Shown: one piece after another, positions 6,841 to 15,159 of the stretch
Numbering within the stretch: position 1 is the stretch's first letter
How the letters are laid out: the number at the start of each line of letters is the position of its first letter
Source: an uncultured Actinomyces sp.
GTDB lineage: Bacteria; Actinomycetota; Actinomycetes; Actinomycetales; Actinomycetaceae
Length of the DNA: 44,160 nucleotides
Reading direction: 5' to 3'
Assembly (NCBI GenBank): GCA_915063485.1
Contig: CAJZDJ010000003.1
Span: forward strand, 1 to 44,160
Translations under genes and position numbers: made by a program
The notes under the pieces: model-generated
Told to the model about the DNA's origin: nothing
Database searches by the model: none
The model's input: the letters and a program-made list of their open reading frames with translations, nothing else

Positions 6841-6871
6841 ATAAAAAACCGACCGGATAACCCGGTCGGTT
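6841..6871 (-). terminator. terminator of tRNA-Ala
   Basis: AACCGACCGG (6847-6856) pairs with CCGGTCGGTT (6862-6871). Read on the minus strand it lies just past the tRNA and is followed by TTTTTTAT. Confidence 0.85.
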
Positions 6872-6878
6872 AAAATCG

Positions 6879-6951
6879 TGGAGCTAAGGGGATTCGAACC
6901 CCTGACCTCTTCCATGCCATGGAAGCGCGCTACCAACTGCGCCATAGCCCC
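6879..6951 (-). tRNA. tRNA-Ala (GGC), CCA not encoded
   Basis: A 73-nt cloverleaf on the minus strand starting GGGGCTATGGCGCAG and ending CCCCTTAGCTCCA. The anticodon stem CTTCC/GGAAG encloses ATGGCAT, so the anticodon is GGC. The genome sequence after the discriminator A is CGA, so CCA must be added by enzyme, unlike the fMet tRNA nearby. Confidence 0.93.
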
Positions 6952-7058
6952 AATCCGATAAAACGAACCGGTTTTGCGTTCAACCTTCGCTTAACGCAAC
7001 GTGGAAAACTTTAGCCGCCACAAACCAGTTTTGGCAAATCCTCCAGCAGTGGCTTACA

Positions 7059-7700
7059 TCACCAAATCGCTGGGGTGGCGTTAGAGCTATCTGTCACGCT
7101 CACATTCCACTGGCGAATAGCCCAACCTGGCGGGCGTAAACCGTTACGCAGCACCCCCCAAGCGCAGTTGCCCAGCGACAGCAGCCCCGACCAACTATTA
7201 GGGTCTAAACCCAGCAGGCAGGTGGCCCCCATAGTCAAAACTGCCGAGTGGGCTACCAGTACCACCGTATCGTCAGTGTCTAAGCCTTCCACGGCCTCGC
7301 GCATAGCCGCAGCTGAGCGCTGGCCCACCGCGTCACGCTCTTCCATACCGATGCCACCGGGCGTAGCGCACTTACCACGCCACTGCTTAAACTCCTGGGG
7401 CCAGTCAGCCTTAATTTCTTTACCGGTTAGACCTTCCCAAATCCCAAAGGAACGCTCAATTAGACGCTCATCACTAGCCACCCCAATCCCGGTCAGTTTC
7501 GCGAGAGCCCGGGCGGTTTGCTGAGCCCGCTCCAGGGGCGAAGCGATGATCTTAACCGGCTTATAGGCCGCAATAATTGGCGCCGCTGCATCAGCTTGAG
7601 CTAACCCAGCTGCATTTAGGGAAATATCGGTTACCCCCTGCACGCGCCCTTGCAGGTTGTAATCGGTCTGCCCGTGACGCCACACCACCAACTTAGCCAT
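7059..7700 (-). CDS. histidine phosphatase family protein (phosphoglycerate-mutase-like)
   Basis: A 213-aa histidine phosphatase (branch 1, dPGM-like). The catalytic motif is WRHGQTDYN with the phospho-accepting His at residue 9. SPLERAQQTA follows, then ERSFGIWEGL, and the second His is in LVAHSAVL. The substrate is not set by the sequence. The same type of gene often follows rsfS in actinobacteria and is then annotated as a mutase-like or phosphatase protein. It starts 2 nt after the rsfS stop codon and has only a weak ribosome-binding site, so it is probably translated by coupling. It is the last gene of the nadD-rsfS group before tRNA-Ala. Confidence 0.88.
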   Translation of the reverse strand: MAKLVVWRHGQTDYNLQGRVQGVTDISLNAAGLAQADAAAPIIAAYKPVKIIASPLERAQQTARALAKLTGIGVASDERLIERSFGIWEGLTGKEIKADWPQEFKQWRGKCATPGGIGMEERDAVGQRSAAAMREAVEGLDTDDTVVLVAHSAVLTMGATCLLGLDPNSWSGLLSLGNCAWGVLRNGLRPPGWAIRQWNVSVTDSSNATPAIW

Positions 7701-7702
7701 GT

Positions 7703-8077
7703 TTACTCACTAGCGAGCACGCTGGCGGGCAGCTCAATTTGCGGGCAGTCCTTCCACAGGCGTTCCATGGCGTAAAACTCACGGTCCTCCTCGCGCTGGA
7801 CGTGCACCACAATGTCGTTGTAATCCAGCAGCACCCAGTGGGCCTGCGAATAGCCCTCACGCATACGGCGCTTAGCGCCAGCCTTGTGTAGGGCTTCCTC
7901 CACGGCGTCTACCACAGCCATAACCTGACGCTCATTGCCAGCAGAGATCACCAAAAACACATCGGTTAGGGCCAGACGCTGCGAAACATCAATAGCGATA
8001 ATGTCGCTAGCCTTCTTCTGGGAGGCGGCATGAGCCGCTGCGTAAGCAAGTTCAATCGCGTAAGGGGTGGCGGACAT
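7703..8077 (-). CDS. rsfS: ribosomal silencing factor RsfS
   Basis: A 124-aa member of the RsfS/Iojap (DUF143) family, which binds ribosomal protein uL14 on the 50S subunit and blocks subunit joining when nutrients are short. Typical features are AIDVSQRLALTDVFLVISAGNERQV, the VEEALHKAG helix and the signature EGYSQAHWVLLDYNDIVVHV. The length is normal. AAGGAG is 7 nt before the ATG. In many bacteria rsfS follows nadD directly; here an Ala/Ser-rich membrane-protein gene and a hairpin separate them, so rsfS may also have its own promoter. Confidence 0.95.
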   Translation of the reverse strand: MSATPYAIELAYAAAHAASQKKASDIIAIDVSQRLALTDVFLVISAGNERQVMAVVDAVEEALHKAGAKRRMREGYSQAHWVLLDYNDIVVHVQREEDREFYAMERLWKDCPQIELPASVLASE

Positions 8078-8114
8078 TTCGTCTCCTTAAATTCTCTAAG
8101 TCTGATTAAAGCAC

Positions 8115-8144
8115 AGCCGCCAAGCATGTAAATACTTGGCGGCT
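8115..8144 (-). terminator. hairpin between the Ala/Ser-rich gene and rsfS
   Basis: AGCCGCCAAG (8115-8124) pairs with CTTGGCGGCT (8135-8144), a perfect 10-bp stem. It lies 20 bp past the stop codon of the minus-strand gene at 8165. The minus-strand tail is only GTGCTTTAA, so termination is probably partial. The T-run on the plus side makes a plus-strand terminator possible, but no plus-strand gene lies upstream. Confidence 0.6.
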
Positions 8145-8164
8145 GCTTGGCTTTTTAGTGTTTG

Positions 8165-10237
8165 CTATTCGAGTTTGGGTAGTTCCAGACCCAGGGCATT
8201 GGTGGAGCCGCCGTCGAGCACAACGAACCACACCACTGCCGCAACCACCAGTGCCAACACAATGATCAGCAACATGGTCAGGAAGATACGCAAACCGCGA
8301 CCGTCCTGGCTGGACTCGTCATCTTCCAGGCGGTCATACAAACCAGTGTCCGCCAGCGCCTCATTAGGGGCCGAGTTAGCCTGCTGGTTAGCGCGGGCCT
8401 GGCTGAAAGCACCCCAGTTGGGCACTACCTCCTCTTCAAACTCATCCTGAGTAGAAACTATCTCCGGGGTGCGCTGCACCACCGGCGGGTTGGGGTTGGC
8501 GGGCTTAATAATGGTCAGTTCACCAGTGTTGGTGTCTACCTCACGCACACCCTTGGCCACTGAGGGAGCCCGCACAATCGGGCGACGTGCCGGGGTCTCA
8601 TTAGCGGCCGGGGCTGGGGTGGGCGCTGGCTGGGCGTTGCCCCCCAGCAGTGAACGACGGCGCATGGGGGCCGGTTCGGCCTGCCCCGGGGTGGGCTGAG
8701 CATCAGCCAGCGGCTCATTTACCGGCGCATAGGCGGCGGTAGAAACATTCCAGTCACCGGCCTCGTCAGCGGAAGGCACCGGCTGGGTGCGGTCGGCTGC
8801 AACCGACTGCCACAACGGACCCTGTTCGCCGCCACCGGGCGCCTGCACCGGGGCTGACTGCGCAGCTGGCTGCGCTACCGGTAGCTGCGCTGAATGAGCA
8901 GACTGACTGGCCGGCTGGGCAGGCGGATTATTTAGCACCGAGTGCACTGGCAGGAAGGGCGAGGCCGGGGCAGCCTCACTGCGCGGTGCAGCCTCACTGC
9001 GCGGGGCGGCCGACGGCGTCGGGGCACTAACCGCGTTAAAGACTGTGCGACGTTGGGGCAGGTCTGCCCCAAAATCAGAAACTGCCGAGTTAGCGCTAGC
9101 TGCCGAGGCGGCAGTACCAGACAAGGCGCTGGGGGCGGAGGCAGAAAAAGCGCTGGGAGCACTGGCAGCAGAGCGGGCACTAACCGCGTTTACACCAGCC
9201 AAATCAGCTGAAGCAGCGGTGGCCGAGAAAATACTGGGGGCACTAGCTGCACTAGCAGCCGCACGCCTACGCGAGCGAGTCCCGGCGCGGCTAGCCAAAT
9301 CAGCTGAAGCGGCGGTGGCCGAAGCAGCCGTGGCAGAGAAAGAACTGGGGGCACTAGCTGCGTTAGCGCGGCGTCGGGTGGCACGCCCATTAACTGCCGG
9401 CGCAGCCGAGGGAGCACTCAAAGAACTATAAGCACTGGCACTACTGGCCATACCCGCGCTGGCCGCACTAGCAGCACGCCGCGAGCGCGCCGGGTAAGTG
9501 GGCAGTGAGGGAGCCCCAGCGTGAGCCGAATTTACGTGTACCACCGGCTGAGTGGGAGCCTGGCCACCTAGCGGACCAGCTCCAGCGCTAGTGGCGCTAG
9601 CAGCAGAAATACCAAAAGAAGCAGCTGAGCCGGCGGTGGGCGAGCTGCTGGCTAGGTGCGTAGGTAGCCCCACAGCGGGGCCGTTGCCGCCGTTAGCAGC
9701 ATTGGCGGCGTTAGCGGCTGCAGTATTTACAGGCGGGAAGGTAGGGGCAGCTGCGTGTCCAGCGCTTTCAGGCATACGGCTAGCGGCGGTAGGCACCACT
9801 CGCGTATCCCTAAGATCGTCGCCGGGAGTAACAACCGGGGCGCTAGGGGCAGCAACCGAGGCACTAGCAGCCGGAGCACTAGGGAAGCCAGGGGCGCTAG
9901 GGGCAGCATTAGCGCGGCTAGGGCCATCGCCAGGGCCAGTGCCTAAAAGCGGCTCACGGATAGGCTCAAAACTGTTGTGCTCGTGCAGAGTGTGGCTTTT
10001 AATATCCATCTCTGCCATAGGGCTTTGTAGTGCTTGAGCCTCATCGGCAGTTAATTCGCCTGAGGCCACTGCCTCACGTAAAGCTTCTTGTTCTTCACGC
10101 AGGCGACGCATTTCGCGACGAGTTAACAGGGGCTGCTGGCCGGTTAGGAAGGCTTCACGCTCCGCTGAGCGCTCCGCTTCGCGGCGTGCTCGCCGAGACA
10201 TTGGGCGGGCAGCTCCGTTTTGAGGCGCGTCAGTCAC
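8165..10237 (-). CDS. Ala/Ser-rich disordered protein with one C-terminal membrane anchor
   Basis: A 690-aa protein of unknown function. The N-terminal ~75 residues are basic and helical ([15 protein letters not shown], then [20 protein letters not shown]). A very long low-complexity region rich in Ala, Ser and Pro follows (about residues 100-450), with imperfect repeats of the type [13 protein letters not shown] and islands of RRRA. A Gln/Pro-rich part precedes a single membrane helix near the C-terminus ([23 protein letters not shown]), with about 20 residues after it. The bulk is therefore probably cytoplasmic and tethered to the membrane. The GTG start overlaps the nadD stop by 8 nt (GTGACTGA), with AAGGA upstream, so the two are coupled. 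Its length probably varies between strains because of the repeats. Confidence 0.75.
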   Translation of the reverse strand: MTDAPQNGAARPMSRRARREAERSAEREAFLTGQQPLLTRREMRRLREEQEALREAVASGELTADEAQALQSPMAEMDIKSHTLHEHNSFEPIREPLLGTGPGDGPSRANAAPSAPGFPSAPAASASVAAPSAPVVTPGDDLRDTRVVPTAASRMPESAGHAAAPTFPPVNTAAANAANAANGGNGPAVGLPTHLASSSPTAGSAASFGISAASATSAGAGPLGGQAPTQPVVHVNSAHAGAPSLPTYPARSRRAASAASAGMASSASAYSSLSAPSAAPAVNGRATRRRANAASAPSSFSATAASATAASADLASRAGTRSRRRAAASAASAPSIFSATAASADLAGVNAVSARSAASAPSAFSASAPSALSGTAASAASANSAVSDFGADLPQRRTVFNAVSAPTPSAAPRSEAAPRSEAAPASPFLPVHSVLNNPPAQPASQSAHSAQLPVAQPAAQSAPVQAPGGGEQGPLWQSVAADRTQPVPSADEAGDWNVSTAAYAPVNEPLADAQPTPGQAEPAPMRRRSLLGGNAQPAPTPAPAANETPARRPIVRAPSVAKGVREVDTNTGELTIIKPANPNPPVVQRTPEIVSTQDEFEEEVVPNWGAFSQARANQQANSAPNEALADTGLYDRLEDDESSQDGRGLRIFLTMLLIIVLALVVAAVVWFVVLDGGSTNALGLELPKLE
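9198..9400 (-). repeat. in-frame ~96-bp repeat inside the Ala/Ser-rich gene
   Basis: The 17-bp word GCCAAATCAGCTGAAGC starts at 9198 and again at 9294, 96 bp (32 codons) apart. Both copies are followed by similar Ala/Ser codons and then CTGGGGGCACTAGCTGC. The repeat keeps the reading frame, which fits expansion and contraction by slippage or recombination. Confidence 0.65.
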
Positions 10238-10907
10238 TTTCGCTATCCTTCCTGCCGGTTTGTCCTTGGGCTACATTGGCGGTCATTGAAGTGGTTGCAC
10301 TGCGGCGCTGTCCACTTCTATAAAGGCCATATTTACGAATGTATTGCACTACGCCGTCTGGTACCAGGTACCACACCGGCGCGGCGCGTTTAACTCTTTC
10401 ACGACATGCTGTTGAGGAGATGGCCATAGCTGGCACCTCAACCAGTTGCACGCTATCTGGCAGTCCGGTCTTGTCTAACACATGTCCCGGACGGGTGACC
10501 CCCACCATATGTGCAAGCTCGAATAGTTTATCGGCGTCTTTCCAAGAAAAAATCTGCGCCAACGCATCTGCGCCAGTGATGAAGAACAACTCCGTGCCTG
10601 GATAAAGTGCGGCAATATCACGCAAAGTATCCACAGTGTAGGTAGTCCCGCCACGATCAATATCCACCCTGGACACAGTAAAGCGCGGGTTAGAGGCCGT
10701 AGCGATAACTGTCATCAAGTAGCGATGCTCGGCAGCAGAGACGCGACGGTCACGTTTAAAGGGTTGGGAAGCTGTAGGAACGAAAATCACTTCATCAAGC
10801 TCAAAGGCGTCTTGCACTTCGCTTGCAGCCACCAAGTGGCCATGGTGAATCGGGTCGAAAGTGCCACCCATAATGCCTATGCGTGGTGCTCGCCCTGTTT
10901 TTTCCAT
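10230..10907 (-). CDS. nadD: nicotinate-nucleotide adenylyltransferase
   Basis: Transfers AMP from ATP to nicotinic acid mononucleotide, making deamido-NAD in NAD biosynthesis. This 225-aa protein has the nucleotidyltransferase motif [14 protein letters not shown] near the N-terminus, [35 protein letters not shown] and the second nucleotide-binding motif [10 protein letters not shown]. The last ~25 residues are a polar extension beyond the usual end. It is the first gene of a minus-strand group with the Ala/Ser-rich membrane protein, rsfS and the histidine phosphatase, and is divergent from the deoR-type gene across 117 bp. Confidence 0.95.
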   Translation of the reverse strand: MEKTGRAPRIGIMGGTFDPIHHGHLVAASEVQDAFELDEVIFVPTASQPFKRDRRVSAAEHRYLMTVIATASNPRFTVSRVDIDRGGTTYTVDTLRDIAALYPGTELFFITGADALAQIFSWKDADKLFELAHMVGVTRPGHVLDKTGLPDSVQLVEVPAMAISSTACRERVKRAAPVWYLVPDGVVQYIRKYGLYRSGQRRSATTSMTANVAQGQTGRKDSESD

Positions 10908-11024
10908 GCCTACATACTGCCATGAATTAATATAAATAGCCTATCCTTATGGGGGTATTAACCAAGTTTTCCTACAGTTTCGCGGCCTACACTGGCAATC
11001 TGACACGTATTACGGGAGGCAGTA

Positions 11025-11804
11025 ATGACCAGGCATGATCGGCTTAGCGAGCTACTGGCTATGGTTCTGGAAGCCGGCAGCGTGCATATTGACGACGTCG
11101 TCTCTCAACTGGGGGTTTCCGCCGCAACCGCCCGGCGCGATCTGGATTTACTAGCCAGCCAACAGTTAGTTACCCGCACTCGCGGCGGGGCTAGCGCCAA
11201 CCCTACTTCTTCAGAGCTGCCCTTGCGTTACCGCACTACACGCATGTCTGAGGAAAAGACACGTATTGCTCATGCTGCCGCCAAACTGGTTGAGCCGGGC
11301 CAAACTATTGCCCTTAATGGGGGCACTACCACCACTGAGATTGCCCGTGAACTGGCCTTACATGCACCTGAGCCCACTTTGGAAGTGCCGCAAGTTACGG
11401 TGGTTACTAATGCGGTCAATATTGGTTATGAGCTGACTGTGCGCTCGCATGTGCGGGTAGTGATGACCGGCGGAGTGCCTCGTCCTCAGTCATATGAGCT
11501 GGTAGGCCCCCTGGCACAGCGTATTTTGCCCGATATTTACATCAACACCTTGTTTTTGGGGGTCGAGGCTCTAGGCCCGCGCGGGGCCTATGCTTCCCAT
11601 GAGGGTGAGGCAGCCATTAACGCGGCCTTGGCTGATGCGGCTGAAACGGTGGTGGCTGTTAGTGACCACTCGAAACTTGGCACTAGTGCCTTTGCATTGA
11701 TCCGTAAGCTGTCACAGATTGACCTGCTGATCACCGACAGCGGTGTGGATGAGGACACGCTGGCGTGGATCAAAGCCGCCGGCGTAGAGACTATGATTGT
11801 TTAA
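11025..11804 (+). CDS. DeoR-family transcriptional regulator
   Basis: A 259-aa DeoR/GlpR-type regulator. The N-terminal winged helix-turn-helix is clear (RLSELLAMVLEAGSVHIDD, then LGVSAATARRDLDLLASQQL and TRTRGGA). The C-terminal DeoR sensor domain has the usual LNGGTTTTEIAREL phosphosugar-binding loop, VVTNAVNIGYEL, TGGVPRPQSYELVG and VAVSDHSKLG. Such proteins usually repress sugar genes and respond to a phosphorylated sugar. The neighbouring galacto-N-biose phosphorylase gene, 99 bp downstream on the same strand, is the obvious target, and galactose 1-phosphate or an amino-sugar phosphate the obvious ligand (inference). GGGAGG lies 6 nt before the ATG. Confidence 0.9.
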   Translation: MTRHDRLSELLAMVLEAGSVHIDDVVSQLGVSAATARRDLDLLASQQLVTRTRGGASANPTSSELPLRYRTTRMSEEKTRIAHAAAKLVEPGQTIALNGGTTTTEIARELALHAPEPTLEVPQVTVVTNAVNIGYELTVRSHVRVVMTGGVPRPQSYELVGPLAQRILPDIYINTLFLGVEALGPRGAYASHEGEAAINAALADAAETVVAVSDHSKLGTSAFALIRKLSQIDLLITDSGVDEDTLAWIKAAGVETMIV

Positions 11805-11839
11805 GGGAAACATTTTCTCCCCTACCCCAACATAATCGA

Positions 11840-11880
11840 ACACAGCTTGGTTAGCGCCTGAAGCGCCAGCCTAGCTGTGT
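11840..11880 (+). promoter_or_regulatory. inverted repeat between the deoR-type gene and the phosphorylase gene
   Basis: ACACAGCT (11840-11847) pairs with AGCTGTGT (11873-11880), and an inner GCGC/GCGC pair lies inside, giving an interrupted hairpin of about 41 nt. It ends 10 bp before the GAGGA ribosome-binding site of the phosphorylase gene. There is no U-tract, so an operator or a leader structure is more likely than a terminator. Confidence 0.5.
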
Positions 11881-11903
11881 AACTGCTGCCGAGGAAGTCT
11901 GCA

Positions 11904-14090
11904 ATGACCATGCCCCCCGCCCCGCGCACTACCGGTCGTGTCACCATGCCCATCCAAGAGGGCATTGATGAACAAATCCGCACCCTTTGCACTGTTTTAG
12001 GTGCAGATGCCGTACGTAACTCTGACGGCACTTGGCTCCCTGAAATAGCCTCTGAACTGGTGGATAAGGTTTACTCCACCTACTTCCCGGCCCGTGGCGA
12101 TCAAGAATTTGCGCTGGCTCATCCCCAAACTTTGGTTAACCAGTATCTGCTTTCTGCCCGGCACACTGCTTTAGGCGCCACTGCCCTAGAAATTGACGTC
12201 ATGGAGGGCTATTTCCGTGACCAGTTCGCCCCGCACTATGAGCGCTATGAGCGTTTTTGGGAGGTTACTGACCGCACTACCGGCCAGGTAGTGCCCGTAG
12301 AAGACTGGCAGCTAGATCAGCAGCGCGGGGTGGTAACTATCCCCCAGCCCACGCCTTGGCATGAATACACTGTGGCTTTCCTAGCTGATCAGCTGTGGGA
12401 CTCCACCCAGATGTACAACTACATCACCAACAATTGGCAAGATGACCCCACCCGCGTCAAAGAGCGCCCCTATGACGCACGCAAACACCCGGTGTGGGAA
12501 CACACCCGCCAGGCCCTGACCGACTGGCTAGCGGCCCACCCGGAAGTGGATGTGGTGCGTTTTACCACTTTCTTCTACCACTTCACGCTGGTGTTTAACG
12601 AGAGCGGTAAAGAAAAGTTCGTGGACTGGTTTGGCTACTCTGCCTCCGTCTCACCTGAAGCTTTGGATGCTTTTGAGGCTGAATACGGCTATGCGCTGCG
12701 GGCTGAAGATTTTGTCGACGCCGGCTACTACAACTGCCCCTTCCGCTCCCCCAGCCCCCAGTTCCTGGATTGGATTGATTTCACTTCCAGGTTTGTGGCT
12801 GCCAAGGCCAAGGAGCTGGTGGATATTGCCCACGCTAATGGGCGCGAAGCCATGATGTTCCTGGGTGATAACTGGATTGGTACCGAGCCTTACGGCAAGT
12901 ATTTCCCCTCAATTGGGTTAGATGCGGTGGTTGGTAGCGCCGGTAGCGCCGCCACTACCCGCCTGATCAGCGATATTCCCGGGGTTAAATACACCGAGGT
13001 GCGTTTCTTGCCCTACTTCTTCCCTGACGTGTTCAACCATGAGGGCGGAGACCCGGTGGGGCAGGCTAATGATTCTTGGTTAACTTCACGGCGCGCTATT
13101 GTGCGCCGCCCGCTAGACCGGATGGGCTATGGCGGCTATGTTTCGCTGGCCCTGGAGTTTCCTGAGTTCGTTGAGCGCATTGCCCAGATCTGCCAGGAGT
13201 TCCGTGACATTCACGAGTTTTCCGGCGGTAACTTGCCGGCTAATGCCCCCTTTAAAGTGGGTATTTTGAATGCCTGGGGTAAGTTGCGCAGCTGGCAAAC
13301 CCATATGGTTGCCCACGCCCTGTGGTATAAAGCCTGCTACTCCTATGTGGGTGTGGTTGAGGCCTTGGCTGGTTTGCCTTTTGAGGTGGAGTTCCTCTCC
13401 TTCAGCGAGGTTTTGGAACAGGGCGTGCCCAGCGATATTGGGGTGCTGATCAATGCTGGCGCTGCTGGGACCGCTTTTTCTGGGGCTCAGGCTTGGGATG
13501 ATCCGCGCCTGAGTGAAATTATTCGTGCCTGGGTGGCCGCTGGCGGCGGTTTCATTGGTGTGGGTGAGCCTAGTGCCTATCACAAGGGCGGGGCTTTCTT
13601 GCAGCTTAGCGATGTTTTGGGGGTGGATCGCGAGCAGTCCTTGTCACTGTCTACTGACCGCTATCCGGTGGTTACTTCTGAGCATTACGTTAGCGCTGAT
13701 TTAGACCCTGTTTTCGACGACGGCGAAGGCGCTGGTGGGGATGTGTTTGCTACCAGCGCGCAGATCCTGCGACTAAAAGAGGGCAGCGTACAGCTGGCGG
13801 TTAACCACTATGGAGCCGGGCGCGCCGTGTATTTCTCGGGTCTGCCCTACTCCTATGTAAACAGCCGCACCCTGCAGCGCGCCCTGTATTGGGCGGCTAA
13901 CTGTCAAGACCTAATTGAGCAGTGGCACACTAGCCACCCGGCCACTGAAGTAGCTTGGTATCCGCAGGTGCGCCGGTTCTTGGTGACCAACAACTCCTAC
14001 CAGGCGGTTAGCACCAGCGTATGCGGCCAGGGCCAAACCTGGCAGGTTGAGCTTGAACCTATGGGTAGCTGCTGGATGGATGTGAACTAA
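11904..14090 (+). CDS. lnpA: 1,3-beta-galactosyl-N-acetylhexosamine phosphorylase (GH112)
   Basis: Phosphorolyses galacto-N-biose (mucin core) and/or lacto-N-biose (milk oligosaccharides) to galactose 1-phosphate and GalNAc or GlcNAc, in the cytosol. The 728-aa length and whole-protein pattern fit GH112. Landmarks are VVRFTTFFYHFTLVFNE, the catalytic loop MMFLGDNWIGTEPYGKYF (Asp at residue 322, matching the general acid of the Bifidobacterium enzyme), SDIPGVKYTEVRFLPYFFP, and the C-terminal beta-galactosidase-like trimerisation part ending with GAGRAVYFSGLPYSYVN. The start ATG has GAGGA 8 nt upstream. In bifidobacteria this gene sits with an ABC importer, an N-acetylhexosamine kinase and galactose-1-phosphate uridylyltransferase. 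Here only the deoR-type regulator is adjacent, so uptake and later steps must be encoded elsewhere. Confidence 0.93.
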   Translation: MTMPPAPRTTGRVTMPIQEGIDEQIRTLCTVLGADAVRNSDGTWLPEIASELVDKVYSTYFPARGDQEFALAHPQTLVNQYLLSARHTALGATALEIDVMEGYFRDQFAPHYERYERFWEVTDRTTGQVVPVEDWQLDQQRGVVTIPQPTPWHEYTVAFLADQLWDSTQMYNYITNNWQDDPTRVKERPYDARKHPVWEHTRQALTDWLAAHPEVDVVRFTTFFYHFTLVFNESGKEKFVDWFGYSASVSPEALDAFEAEYGYALRAEDFVDAGYYNCPFRSPSPQFLDWIDFTSRFVAAKAKELVDIAHANGREAMMFLGDNWIGTEPYGKYFPSIGLDAVVGSAGSAATTRLISDIPGVKYTEVRFLPYFFPDVFNHEGGDPVGQANDSWLTSRRAIVRRPLDRMGYGGYVSLALEFPEFVERIAQICQEFRDIHEFSGGNLPANAPFKVGILNAWGKLRSWQTHMVAHALWYKACYSYVGVVEALAGLPFEVEFLSFSEVLEQGVPSDIGVLINAGAAGTAFSGAQAWDDPRLSEIIRAWVAAGGGFIGVGEPSAYHKGGAFLQLSDVLGVDREQSLSLSTDRYPVVTSEHYVSADLDPVFDDGEGAGGDVFATSAQILRLKEGSVQLAVNHYGAGRAVYFSGLPYSYVNSRTLQRALYWAANCQDLIEQWHTSHPATEVAWYPQVRRFLVTNNSYQAVSTSVCGQGQTWQVELEPMGSCWMDVN

Positions 14091-14096
14091 AGGTGT

Positions 14097-14129
14097 TTAG
14101 GCGCGTGCTTTATCTAAGTGCGCGCCTAA
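14097..14129. terminator. hairpin between convergent genes
   Basis: TTAGGCGCG (14097-14105) pairs perfectly with CGCGCCTAA (14121-14129). It lies between the phosphorylase stop codon and the end of the convergent DUF998 gene and overlaps the last codons of the latter. There is no U-tract, so termination is only likely. Confidence 0.45.
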
Positions 14130-14835
14130 GCTTGCGCCAGCGTTTGGGACTAATGATTAGCTCAAGCCCAAACACCACCATCCACACAAATAAGATGGTC
14201 AAGTGCACTCTTTGAGCGATGCCGCTGTAACGCTGGAGTACTTCTAGCACAGCGGCAGTAATCGCATAGAAGGCACTTGCCGCTGTCATTATGCCGGTTA
14301 GGTAACGACTAGCCGGCATAATTTTGTGTAGCTTTAGGCCGCTGCGTGGGCTCAGTAGGCCGGTTAGGCCCACGCCGGCGGCGATCCAGGCCCCTCCCAC
14401 CACAATTGAGGAGCCTTCATGAACCCGGTGCACCCAGCTGGTGGAGTGTGCTAGCTGCGCCTTGCAACTGTCTAAAGACACCGCGCATTGCATTGGAAAA
14501 CTAACGTCCACAATGGTGGCCAACCCGATCAGCACCAGTCCCCCAAATCCCAGCAGGGCGCAGCGCCTGCCCCAGCGGTTAAGTTTGCGCCAGTGGACGT
14601 TTCTACCCAGGTTGTTAAGCCCTACCATGCCGGTGCCGCTAACCAGCAGTGAGGCTACGCCGTCGCCAATACGAGTGACCTTAGCGGTGGGCTGGCCACT
14701 AGCAGCCAATTCAGATGCGTAGGCGTTAACCCAACTCAAATGCGAGCCCAGCAGACCAGACAACAGCCAGGTGGAATAAACTATGGCGGCAAGTATTATG
14801 GCCACACCGGCGGTGCGTGCATATTTAAACGGCAT
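14110..14835 (-). CDS. DUF998-family integral membrane protein
   Basis: A 241-aa protein with about six membrane helices, resembling DUF998. Helices are visible at TAGVAIILAAIVYSTWLL, VASLLVSGTGMVGL, ALLGFGGLVLIGLATIV, SSIVVGGAWIAAGVGL, LTGIMTAASAFYAITAA and LTILFVWMVVFGLELI. Between helices 1 and 2 lies the typical ELAASGQPTAKVTRIGD, with the NAYASELAASG stretch common in this family. A Cys pair in the loop MQCAVSLDSCKA may form a disulfide outside. The function is unknown. ATG at 14835 is preferred because GAGGA lies just upstream; a TTG-initiated frame reaching 14913 has no ribosome-binding site. It is convergent to the phosphorylase gene. Confidence 0.75.
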   Translation of the reverse strand: MPFKYARTAGVAIILAAIVYSTWLLSGLLGSHLSWVNAYASELAASGQPTAKVTRIGDGVASLLVSGTGMVGLNNLGRNVHWRKLNRWGRRCALLGFGGLVLIGLATIVDVSFPMQCAVSLDSCKAQLAHSTSWVHRVHEGSSIVVGGAWIAAGVGLTGLLSPRSGLKLHKIMPASRYLTGIMTAASAFYAITAAVLEVLQRYSGIAQRVHLTILFVWMVVFGLELIISPKRWRKLRRALR

Positions 14836-15159
14836 CGCGTCCTCATAATGCTCGGAAGTACTGCTTTTATTATGGCTGTAAGGGCTGCTAACTAACCAAT
14901 TGCATCGCTTCAAGGCAAATCGAGACGGTGTGAGATTTTAAGTAAACATGCTAAACGATTGACACATATAAGCTGGATTCGCCGGGGTAAGACAAAGGCG
15001 TCCTACCCCACCTCACCAGGCGATATGCCCAAAAATCGTCTGGGTGCGGCAGCGCCGTTAGTGGGGCGACCAGCGCGATTAAGGCCGCTCCGCTAACACG
15101 GTGCTAGCACGTCACATATGTTGTCAGATCTTTGCCTGACAAAGTTATCTAGTTTCGGT
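14836..15159. other. intergenic region with several stem-loops
   Basis: No protein gene is supported. GGGGTAAGAC and GTCCTACCCC (about 14986-15011) can pair with one mismatch. CGTTAG and CTAACACGG (about 15056-15101) are partly complementary. TTGTCAG (15121-15127) and CTGACAA (15136-15142) are a perfect 7-bp inverted repeat just past the obg stop codon. A TTGACA word lies at about 14960. A small RNA or an extended obg 3' UTR is possible; I recognise no known RNA family. Confidence 0.35.

Noticed and set aside
9045..10037. Plus-strand Ala-rich open frames over the Ala/Ser-rich gene
   Set aside because: Alternate frames of GC-rich repeats; the minus-strand frame has coupling to nadD, a ribosome-binding site and a clear membrane helix.
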